Assembly: GCA_955652545.1 (NCBI GenBank)
Contig: CATPCA010000310.1
Coordinates: 1 to 6,038 of the forward strand
Reading direction: 5' to 3'
Length of the DNA stretch: 6,038 nucleotides
Source: Candidatus Dormiibacterota bacterium
Lineage (GTDB): Bacteria; Chloroflexota; Dormibacteria; UBA8260
Both the position numbers and the translations under genes were made by a program. The notes under the pieces were generated by a model. That model was not told the origin of the DNA and did not search any database. It was given only the letters and a program-made list of their open reading frames with translations. Shown piece by piece: positions 1-5,677 of this stretch (position 1 is the first letter of the stretch; each line of letters starts with the position of its first letter).

Positions 1-320
1 CCTGCGCGGCGCACGGGCACCAACATGTTCTCCAGCGCCGTGAGCCGCGGAAATACCCGCGCAAGCTGGAACGTTCGGGCAATGCCGAGACCGTAGATCC
101 GGTCCGGGCCCAGGCCTGCAATCGACTGCGAGTTGAATCGCACATCGCCGGCGTCTCTGGAGATGAACCCAGTGATGAGGTTGAACACGGTCGTCTTCCC
201 CGATCCATTGGGACCGATGAGGCCTGTGATGCTGCCTGGCTGCAGGGAGAGCGAGCATGCGTCCACCGCCGTCACTCCGCCGAAGCGCTTGCTGAGGCCC
301 TCGACCTCGAGCAGGCTCAC
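1..320 (-). CDS. livG: HAAT-type ABC transporter ATP-binding protein, LivG-like (partial, C-terminus off window)
   Basis: This is the cytoplasmic ATPase subunit of a Liv-type importer, which powers transport by binding and hydrolysing ATP beneath the LivH/LivM permease pair. About 106 N-terminal residues are visible and the reading frame is open to the left edge. The protein begins (M/V)SLLEVEGLSKRFGG, the usual LivG opening. Walker A is GPNGSGKT at residues 36-43 and the Q-loop glutamine is Q85 in ARTFQ. The signature motif, Walker B and H-loop lie outside the window. The start is GTG at 320-318, whose last two bases begin the livM stop codon (GTGA overlap). A GGAG lies about 10 nt upstream inside livM, which supports this start and translational coupling. 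The LivG assignment, rather than LivF, rests on gene order and the GLIGPNGSGKTTVFNLITG segment. The transported substrate is unknown. Confidence 0.93.
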   Translation of the reverse strand, partial: MSLLEVEGLSKRFGGVTAVDACSLSLQPGSITGLIGPNGSGKTTVFNLITGFISRDAGDVRFNSQSIAGLGPDRIYGLGIARTFQLARVFPRLTALENMLVPVRRA

Positions 321-1363
321 GGGGGCTGGACTCCGGGAACAGCCCGGCCTGCGCGCGTGCCTGTCGCGGTTCCAGTGGGCCCGACGGCGCTGCGCCGGCG
401 CCAGTGTTCGAACAGCTCCATGACGGAGGGCAGGATGCCGCGAGGCAGCAGGATGATGACCAGCAGGAAGACGGCAGCGTAGAAGACCAGGTAGAGCCGG
501 CTCGCGCCGAAGTTGTACGAGAGCCACAGCTGAGCTGGCTCCAGGATGAGCGCTCCGAGCACCGGCCCCCACAGCGTACCCAGACCGCCCAGGAACACCA
601 TCAGAACCATGGAGATGCCGATCAAGGGATCAATAACGAACTGTGGGTAGATGTACGTCACGTAGTAGCCGTACACAGCCCCGATCATGCCCACGAGCGC
701 GGCGCTGATCACAAACGCCGTGAGCTTGAACGCGCGAGCTGGCACACCCACTGCGAGGGCCTTGTCCTCGTCGTCCCGAATCGCCAGCAGACCCAAACCG
801 AATTTCGAGCGGCGGATCCACCAAGAGGCCGAAAGCCCGATCAGCGCGAGCAGCAGCATGACGTAGTAGTAGGGGGTGTTGAAGAAGTCGCCGCTCCATG
901 GCGGGACTGGGAAGCTCAACCCGGAGCCTCCACCCGTGAGCCCGATCAGATTCTCCGCGAGCAGCTGGAGCATGAACATCATGGCGATGGTCACGATGAC
1001 GAACGTGGCTGCGCGAGTGCGCAATGCAATCCAGCCGATCCCGAGCGCGAGCAAAACGGTGAGAAGTCCTGCCACCGGAACAAGGAAAAAGGGCAGGTAC
1101 CCGGCCGCGATCCCGAGGTGCGCCAGCAGCAGCCCGAGGGCGTAGGCCCCGAATCCGAAGAAGGCGGCATGCCCGAGCGAGATGTAACCGGTGTATCCGC
1201 CCATGATGTTCCAGGCTGTGGCCAGCCCCACGTACATCACCGTGAACACGCCGATGTTGACGGTCGCTGGATCGGGCGCGAAGACTGGCACCAGGAGCGC
1301 CAGAACAACGACGCCGATCAGTGCCGCGACCTTGACCACATCCTTCCTTTGGAGCCCGCTCAT
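317..1363 (-). CDS. livM: HAAT-type ABC transporter permease, LivM-like
   Basis: Inner-membrane permease that pairs with LivH to form the translocation pore of a Liv-type importer. The protein has 348 residues, usual for LivM. Hydrophobic segments appear near residues 11-30, 36-55, 60-83, 91-114, 119-137, 166-182, 212-238, 246-275 and 288-308. The hallmark GGYTGYISLGHAAFFGFGAY segment lies at about 55-74. A cytoplasmic EAA-like loop that contacts the ATPase is seen at about 189-208 (GLGLLAIRDDEDKALAVGVP). LivM-type FLGGLGTLWGPVLGA is near 257-271, and LLPRGI ends the membrane part near 305-310. The start ATG at 1363-1361 overlaps the livH stop (ATGA). The frame stays open upstream to 1795, but that extension would lie inside livH and lacks permease character, so it is rejected. 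The last ~28 residues form an Arg/Ala/Gly/Thr/Pro-rich tail (from WRRRSAVG) that ends in the livG start. Confidence 0.95.
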   Translation of the reverse strand: MSGLQRKDVVKVAALIGVVVLALLVPVFAPDPATVNIGVFTVMYVGLATAWNIMGGYTGYISLGHAAFFGFGAYALGLLLAHLGIAAGYLPFFLVPVAGLLTVLLALGIGWIALRTRAATFVIVTIAMMFMLQLLAENLIGLTGGGSGLSFPVPPWSGDFFNTPYYYVMLLLALIGLSASWWIRRSKFGLGLLAIRDDEDKALAVGVPARAFKLTAFVISAALVGMIGAVYGYYVTYIYPQFVIDPLIGISMVLMVFLGGLGTLWGPVLGALILEPAQLWLSYNFGASRLYLVFYAAVFLLVIILLPRGILPSVMELFEHWRRRSAVGPTGTATGTRAGRAVPGVQPP

Positions 1364-2235
1364 GCGCGATCTCGCAGGGTGATGCCGTACAGGCCCTGCG
1401 GGCGCACAACCAAGACTGAGACAAGGATCACGAAGAAGACGAAGTTCCCCCACACCGGTGATATGACCACCGCGGTCACGTCGATGGTGACGAGCATCAC
1501 CATCGCTCCGATCACCGCGCCGCACAGACTGCCGAGTCCGCCAAGGACGATGATCGTGAGAAGCCGCGAGATGAGGTCGTAGTGGCTCCCTGGGTTGAAC
1601 GCATTGGTGATGCCGAAGACGACCCCGCCGGCTGCGGCGGTTGCGACGCCGACGCCGAAGGCCAGTGCCGCAATGCGGTCGACGTTCACGCCCACCAGTT
1701 GGGCGGCAGTCCGGTTGAGCATGGTCGCCCGAATCGCGCCCCCGAAGGCGGTGCGGTACAGCAGCCAGAACATCGCTCCCAGTATCGCCAGACACAGACC
1801 GAACCCGAAGACGTAGACATAGGCAATGCGAAAACCGAAGATCGGGAACGAGGAGGTGTCGTACCAGGCGGTCAGCTGCACGAAGTTGTTGGTGAAGATG
1901 TAGCCGAGCAGCCCCTCGATGCCGAGCGCCAGCGCATACGTGACCAGCACCGAGAGCGCCTCGCGGTCACTCTTCAGCGGCCGGACGAAGACCACCTGCA
2001 AGACCACACCCAACAGAAACATGGCCGGCATCGTGATCACCAGGCTGAGAAATGGATCGATGTGCAAATGGCGGAGCAGGGCGAAGCTGAGGTAGGCGCC
2101 GAGGATCACGAGTGCGCCGTGCCCGACGTTGATGATCCGCATCACGCCAAAGATCAGCGTGAGGCCGGAAGCCATCAGCGCGTACACGCCGCCGGTCAGG
2201 ATGCCGAGGACTACTGCTTCGACGACGAGGGTCAC
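1360..2235 (-). CDS. livH: HAAT-type ABC transporter permease, LivH-like
   Basis: The second inner-membrane permease of the Liv-type importer. It has 291 residues, the normal LivH length. The N-terminal stretch GILTGGVYALMASGLTLIFG followed by VMRIINVGHGALVILGAYLS (residues 11-50) is diagnostic of LivH. An EAA-like coupling loop is visible at about 162-185 (TAFGGAIRATMLNRTAAQLVGVNV). The LGGLGSLCGAVIGA segment (231-244) and the terminal VVRPQGLYG (277-284) are also typical. The start is GTG at 2235-2233, preceded 9 nt away by AGGAG at 2249-2245. The first A of that Shine-Dalgarno sequence is the last base of the upstream binding-protein TGA, so the two cistrons are probably coupled. The 3' end shares ATGA with livM. 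The fold assignment is firm. The substrate is open, because this permease family carries amides, urea, aromatic and hydroxy acids as well as branched-chain amino acids. Confidence 0.95.
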   Translation of the reverse strand: MTLVVEAVVLGILTGGVYALMASGLTLIFGVMRIINVGHGALVILGAYLSFALLRHLHIDPFLSLVITMPAMFLLGVVLQVVFVRPLKSDREALSVLVTYALALGIEGLLGYIFTNNFVQLTAWYDTSSFPIFGFRIAYVYVFGFGLCLAILGAMFWLLYRTAFGGAIRATMLNRTAAQLVGVNVDRIAALAFGVGVATAAAGGVVFGITNAFNPGSHYDLISRLLTIIVLGGLGSLCGAVIGAMVMLVTIDVTAVVISPVWGNFVFFVILVSVLVVRPQGLYGITLRDRA

Positions 2236-2248
2236 AAGGGCCCTCTCC

Positions 2249-3481
2249 TCACGGAGCGAAGGTGGGCTTGGGGTACGTCGGAGGGGCCGCGGCGAGTGCG
2301 ACAGGGTACACGGGCACCGTCGTCCCGTTCTGCCATTGCACGAGGAAGGTGGCGCCGTTCGGCTTGCCGGCGGAATCGAAGGCCATCGGCCCCTGAATCG
2401 TCTGGAAGGTGCCGCTGTGCAGGGCGGCGATCAAGGACGCGTTGGCGATGCTGGAGGCCTTGGTTGCTGCTTGATCAACCACCTGACCGACACTGTAGGC
2501 CTCGGCGGCATCCTGGGAGATATCGCCCGCCGCGCCACCGTTCTTGGCAATGAACCCGGCCACAAACGCGGCGTTGGCCGGCGTCTTGGCGCTCGACCAC
2601 CATCCGGCTGGGACCATCACGCCCGCTGTGTTCGCCGCTCCGACCTTGTCCGAGAAATCCTTGCCCTGGTCTGGACCGCCCGTCTCGATCATGGCCTTGG
2701 GGTTGTAGTGCTGCTGCTGGAACGCCTTGATGAAGGCGACGCCGTCCGGCTCCTGGGTCCCGAGGATGACAACATCCGCGTTGGCGTTGATCACCTGCTG
2801 AGCCAGAGGGGTCCAGTCCGTGGTTTCCGCGGGGTACACGTGGCTGGAGGCTGTCTTGACGCCGCCGGCCTCGAGCAGAGCCCTCGCTCTATCGACTTGA
2901 GGCTGCGTGAACGGATCGTCCGAGGTGGCGTAGGCTGCGGTCGCCGGGCGCTGGGCCGCTGGCAGCGAAAGCACCCACTGCGTGAAACTGACAAGGTTGT
3001 CTGCAACAGGGGCGGGCTGCACGAAGAAGAGCGAATGCAGGCCGCGGTTGAAGACGCTCGGGCCTCCGCCTGCCGGCTCCGGGAACGCATACCCGAAGCG
3101 GTCGGTGACCGTCGAGGCAGGGATGGTGAGCAGGCTGCTGAATGGCCCGAAGACAAGGGCGACCTTGTCCTGCGTGATCAGGTTCTGGTAGTTGGTCACC
3201 ACCTGCTGCGTGCTGCTCGCGTCGTCGACGTACTTCATGGTCACGTGATGACCGAGCAGGCCACCCTTGGCGTTCTCGTCGTGCGCCCAGAGGTCGTAGC
3301 CCTGGACGAGAGCCTTTCCGTCGCCGGAGAAGTCTCCGGTGAGGGAGACTGAGACCCCGATCGTGATCGGCGTACCCGACTGTGGTGTCGCGCTGCTGCC
3401 GCCGCCACTGCCACACGCCGACAGGGTCAGCCCGAATGCCAAGAGGATCCCCGTCAGGGTTGTGGACACAGGCTTCCGCAT
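2249..3481 (-). CDS. Liv-type extracellular substrate-binding lipoprotein
   Basis: This is the solute receptor of the importer, a type I periplasmic-binding (Peripla_BP_6/LivK-like) protein anchored outside the membrane. It has 410 residues. A lipoprotein signal peptide is seen: basic MRKPVS, a hydrophobic core at 8-20, lipobox LSAC with modified cysteine C23, then a Gly/Ser linker to about residue 37. The fold starts with PITIGVSVSLTGDFSGDG (38-55). The ligand-pocket segment VALVFGPFSSLLTIPAS (107-123) corresponds to the ligand-contacting region of LivJ/LivK. The EPAGGGPSVFNRG stretch (135-147) differs from classical leucine binders, and a TGGPDQGKDF segment is at about 267-276. The start ATG at 3481-3479 has GAGGGG (3493-3488) 6 nt upstream. 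It is the first gene of the operon, 13 nt from livH, behind a promoter with a LacI-type operator. The ligand is not identifiable. The link to a LacI repressor and a hydroxyacid dehydrogenase argues against ordinary branched-chain amino acids (inference). Confidence 0.93.
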   Translation of the reverse strand: MRKPVSTTLTGILLAFGLTLSACGSGGGSSATPQSGTPITIGVSVSLTGDFSGDGKALVQGYDLWAHDENAKGGLLGHHVTMKYVDDASSTQQVVTNYQNLITQDKVALVFGPFSSLLTIPASTVTDRFGYAFPEPAGGGPSVFNRGLHSLFFVQPAPVADNLVSFTQWVLSLPAAQRPATAAYATSDDPFTQPQVDRARALLEAGGVKTASSHVYPAETTDWTPLAQQVINANADVVILGTQEPDGVAFIKAFQQQHYNPKAMIETGGPDQGKDFSDKVGAANTAGVMVPAGWWSSAKTPANAAFVAGFIAKNGGAAGDISQDAAEAYSVGQVVDQAATKASSIANASLIAALHSGTFQTIQGPMAFDSAGKPNGATFLVQWQNGTTVPVYPVALAAAPPTYPKPTFAP

Positions 3482-3522
3482 GTTCGTCCCCTCGTTCGTG
3501 ATGGAGCCGTCTGCGCGCTGAA

Positions 3523-3532
3523 CAAACGATTG
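3523..3532. promoter_or_regulatory. Putative LacI-family operator O1 (importer operon)
   Basis: The sequence is CAAACGATTG on the plus strand, read CAATCGTTTG on the minus strand. It is a CAAnCGnTTG dyad with a central CG, the general form of LacI/GalR-family operators. On the minus strand GCG precedes the core. It starts 4 nt after the importer -10 box, over the predicted transcription start, where a bound repressor would block initiation. The identical 10-mer recurs in the same orientation relative to the second promoter (4677-4686). The site lies between the divergent importer operon and lacI, so autoregulation of lacI is also possible. Operator function is inferred. Confidence 0.72.
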
Positions 3533-3536
3533 CGCT

Positions 3537-3566
3537 ACCCTAGCCCACAGCCGAAACCGATGTCAA
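3537..3566 (-). promoter_or_regulatory. Sigma70-type promoter of the importer operon
   Basis: Read on the minus strand, a perfect -35 TTGACA (3566-3561) is followed by an 18-nt spacer and a -10 TAGGGT (3542-3537). This predicts transcription starting near 3530 and a leader of about 50 nt before the binding-protein ATG. The -10 matches the consensus only at its three key positions (TA and the final T). Support comes from its near-identical architecture to the promoter at 4641-4670. The -35 sits just upstream of the preferred lacI start codon. Confidence 0.7.
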
Positions 3567-3577
3567 GGGCGGAGGAG

Positions 3578-4633
3578 ATGCCAGTCACGCTCAAGGAGCT
3601 GGCGGTGCGCGCCAAGGTCCACCCCTCGACCATCTCCCGCGTGGCCAACAACGATCCTGGCCTGCGGATAGCTCCGTCAACGCGAGCGCGCATCGAAGTC
3701 CTCTTGCGGGAGACCGGGTATCAGCCGAACGGGATCGCACGCGGCCTGAAGCTGCGCCAGACGAAAGTCCTGGCCGTCGTCATCCCGGACGTCACCAATC
3801 CGTTCTTCGCCGCGCTCTTCCGGGGCGTCGAGGACGCCGCGGCCCCGCGCGGTTTCAACGTGCTTCTGTGCAACACGGATGGAAGCCCCGAGCGCCAGCG
3901 GTCACATCTGCAGAGCCTCGAAGCACGCCGCGTGGACGGCATAATCCTGGCAAGCAGCTATCTCAAGGACCCCGGCGTGCGAGACCTGCGCCGCCAGCGG
4001 GTTCCCTATGTCCTGGTGAACCGTTTCAGCGACGATGGCGAGGATCCCTTCGTCGGGGCTGACGACATGCTCGGCGGCCAGGTGGCCACCGCCCACCTCC
4101 TCAAACTCGGGAACACCCGCATTGGTCACCTGGCTGGCAAACTGACCGTCAGCACAGGGGTTTTGCGCCGGCGCGGATATCTCGCGGCCCTGGCGCTTGC
4201 GGAGATTCCAGCTGACCCACAGCTCGTCGTGGAGTCCGGGTACACCGAAGAGGGCGGCGCGCTCGCCGCGCGGCGTCTCCTCTCTCTCCGCGACCCCCCG
4301 ACCGCGCTCTTCGCAGTCACGGACCTGGCAGCGCTCGGCGCCGTCGAGGCGGCTCGGAGCATGGGTTTGCGCATCCCCGAGGATGTTGCCATCGTCGGCT
4401 ACAACGACATCCCGCTGGCGAGCCGCGTCAGCCCTGCGCTCACGACGATGCACGTCCCAATCCATGAGTTCGGATCAGTTGCTGCCGGCCTGTTGCTCGA
4501 GCAGATCGAGAGCGACGAGCCGGCACTTCGTCGCGTTCGATTTGCGCCCGATCTCGTGGTGCGAGATTCGACCGTGCTCGGCTCCGCCTCTCACCCTGCG
4601 CAGACCGCATCGCGGGGTAACAGCGCGGAATAG
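3578..4633 (+). CDS. LacI/GalR-family transcriptional repressor
   Basis: A DNA-binding regulator that probably controls the importer operon and the downstream dehydrogenase in response to a small metabolite. It has 351 residues. The N-terminal LacI helix-turn-helix is TLKELAVRAKVHPSTISRVANN (4-25, recognition helix around 15-25). The hinge region is GYQPNGIARGLKLRQT (47-62), with the conserved hinge leucine at L57. The effector-binding core starts at VLAVVIPDVTNPFFAALFRGVEDAA (64-88) and includes LEARRVDGIIL (114-124), VGADDMLGGQVATAHLL (159-175) and FAVTDLAALGAVEAARSMGLRIPEDVAIVGYNDI (245-278). The ATG at 3578 is chosen because the HTH begins at the family's usual distance. It has GGAGG at 3571-3575 (only 2 nt away, unusually close) and AAGGG at 3565-3569 (8 nt away). 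An in-frame ATG at 3560 and TTG at 3530 are less likely, and the TTG lies inside the operator. The effector cannot be predicted from sequence alone. Confidence 0.95.
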   Translation: MPVTLKELAVRAKVHPSTISRVANNDPGLRIAPSTRARIEVLLRETGYQPNGIARGLKLRQTKVLAVVIPDVTNPFFAALFRGVEDAAAPRGFNVLLCNTDGSPERQRSHLQSLEARRVDGIILASSYLKDPGVRDLRRQRVPYVLVNRFSDDGEDPFVGADDMLGGQVATAHLLKLGNTRIGHLAGKLTVSTGVLRRRGYLAALALAEIPADPQLVVESGYTEEGGALAARRLLSLRDPPTALFAVTDLAALGAVEAARSMGLRIPEDVAIVGYNDIPLASRVSPALTTMHVPIHEFGSVAAGLLLEQIESDEPALRRVRFAPDLVVRDSTVLGSASHPAQTASRGNSAE

Positions 4634-4640
4634 ATCCGCG

Positions 4641-4670
4641 TTGACACCGCGAAATTGGCGACGCTATGCT
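4641..4670 (+). promoter_or_regulatory. Sigma70-type promoter of the hydroxyacid dehydrogenase gene
   Basis: A perfect -35 TTGACA (4641-4646), an 18-nt spacer and a -10 TATGCT (4665-4670) lie immediately after the lacI stop codon (4631-4633). The predicted start site is near 4677, giving a leader of about 53 nt. The dehydrogenase therefore appears to have its own promoter and need not rely on readthrough from lacI. Confidence 0.8.
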
Positions 4671-4676
4671 GCGAGA

Positions 4677-4686
4677 CAATCGTTTG
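4677..4686. promoter_or_regulatory. Putative LacI-family operator O2 (dehydrogenase gene)
   Basis: The sequence is CAATCGTTTG, identical to the minus-strand reading of the site at 3523-3532 and again just downstream of a -10 box (6 nt). On the plus strand it is followed by CGCAA. Combining the better half of each copy suggests an idealised operator close to GCGCAAnCGnTTGCGC, a typical LacI/GalR palindrome. It covers the predicted transcription start, consistent with repression. Confidence 0.72.
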
Positions 4687-4729
4687 CGCAAGCCGTGAAC
4701 ACGCTCGACCGAACAGCGAGGGGCATGAG

Positions 4730-5677
4730 ATGACCGAAGAAGCGCCCAATGGCCAGACCCTCGGCTGGATCGGGGTGGGCCGGATGGGTGCGGTGCTGGC
4801 CACCCGGCTGCTCGAAGGCGGTTGCGACCTGAGCGTCTACAACCGCACGAGCGCCAAGGCCGAGCCACTGAGCAACCTTGGCGCCCGCGTCGTCGAGAGG
4901 CCGGTGGATCTCGCCGACCGAGACATCGTGATTACCATGGTGGCCGGGTCGAACGACTTCGAGGAGGTCATGACGGGTCCGCAGGGCCTGCTGGCCGACC
5001 AGGGCCGTGCTCCGGCCTTGGTGATCGATGCCTCCACGGTCTCCATGGACGTCTCGAGCGCCATCCGCGAGCGCGCAGCCGCCCGTGGCGTCGCCCTTCT
5101 CGCTGCGCCGGTCAGCGGCAACCCGAAGGCCGCCCGCACCGGCAGGCTGACTATCGCGGTCTCCGGCCCGCGCGAGGCGTACGACCGCGCCTTGCCTTAT
5201 CTCCAGATGCTGGGGCGAGGTGTGACCTATGTCGGTGAAGGAGAAGCCGCCCGCCTCGTGAAGATCTGCCACAACCTGATCCTCGGCGTCGTGGCCCAGA
5301 TCCTCGCCGAGACCACCGTCCTTGCCGAGCGCGGCGGGATTTCGCGCGCCGACTATCTCGCCTTCGTCAATGACAGCGTGATGGGCTCAACGTTTAGCCG
5401 CTATAAGACGCCGGCGTACGTCAATCTCAATTTCACACCGACGTTCACAGGGCACCTGCTGCGGAAGGACTTCGAGCTCGGCCTCGAGGCGGCTCGGCAG
5501 CTTAACGTCCCACTGCCCGTCACGGCCCTGACCCACCAGATCGTGGTCAGCCTCATCGGTCAGGGCTTCGGCGACAAGGATTTCGCCGCCCTGCTCGAGG
5601 TCGTAGCCCGCGGAGCCAATCTCACGCTCGAGCCAGACGATCGTTTCGTCCCCGACGGCCTCGATAGCCTAATCTAA
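4730..5677 (+). CDS. NAD(P)-dependent beta-hydroxyacid dehydrogenase (HIBADH/GLYR family)
   Basis: A cytosolic oxidoreductase of the 3-hydroxyisobutyrate dehydrogenase / tartronate-semialdehyde reductase / succinic-semialdehyde reductase family. These enzymes interconvert beta-hydroxyacids and the matching semialdehydes or ketones. It has 315 residues, slightly above the usual ~290-300. The Rossmann dinucleotide motif is GVGRMG (15-20). Strand 2 ends VYNRT (36-40), where an Arg rather than an acidic residue suggests NADP(H) (inference). The substrate motif reads APVSGN (126-131), the catalytic lysine is K178 in VKICHN with N182 nearby, and KD is at 246-247. The start ATG at 4730 has GAGGGG (4718-4723) 6 nt upstream. 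The frame is open back to 4655, but that lies within the promoter spacer. Its own promoter with a LacI-type operator ties it to the importer operon. The exact substrate (hydroxyisobutyrate, glycerate/tartronate semialdehyde, a sulfonated analogue or other) cannot be decided. The family call is firm. Confidence 0.93.
   Translation: MTEEAPNGQTLGWIGVGRMGAVLATRLLEGGCDLSVYNRTSAKAEPLSNLGARVVERPVDLADRDIVITMVAGSNDFEEVMTGPQGLLADQGRAPALVIDASTVSMDVSSAIRERAAARGVALLAAPVSGNPKAARTGRLTIAVSGPREAYDRALPYLQMLGRGVTYVGEGEAARLVKICHNLILGVVAQILAETTVLAERGGISRADYLAFVNDSVMGSTFSRYKTPAYVNLNFTPTFTGHLLRKDFELGLEAARQLNVPLPVTALTHQIVVSLIGQGFGDKDFAALLEVVARGANLTLEPDDRFVPDGLDSLI

Noticed and set aside
404..1582. Long plus-strand open frame opposite livM (392 codons)
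   Set aside because: Its translation is Gln/Asp/Glu/Arg/His-rich with no domain signature. It mirrors the GC-rich permease codons on the other strand, whereas the minus strand encodes a textbook LivM.
1582..3352. Plus-strand open frames opposite livH and the binding protein (1582-2553 and 2129-3352)
   Set aside because: They overlap each other and clear minus-strand genes, with low-complexity charged translations. They are antisense shadows in high-GC DNA.
3482..3499. Direct repeat ACGAAC flanking the GAGGGG ribosome-binding site of the binding-protein gene
   Set aside because: Only 6 bp per copy, with no matching repeat in the other leader. It is too short to assign a function.
3530..3562. 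Alternative upstream lacI starts (TTG at 3530, ATG at 3560)
   Set aside because: The TTG lies in the operator and neither has a Shine-Dalgarno sequence. The extra residues are Pro-rich and not part of the LacI fold, and the HTH begins at the expected place from 3578.
4634..4729. Riboswitch or attenuator in the dehydrogenase leader
   Set aside because: The leader after the predicted start is only about 53 nt and has no strong hairpin or T-tract. The promoter and operator explain the region.
4725..4733. Two-codon frame ATG-AGA-TGA overlapping the dehydrogenase start
   Set aside because: The spacing of GAGGGG favours the ATG at 4730, and ATG-AGA-TGA can arise by chance. Nothing supports regulatory use.
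4664..5272. Minus-strand open frame opposite the dehydrogenase
   Set aside because: It has no recognisable motif and covers the promoter and operator region. The plus strand has a complete Rossmann dehydrogenase.
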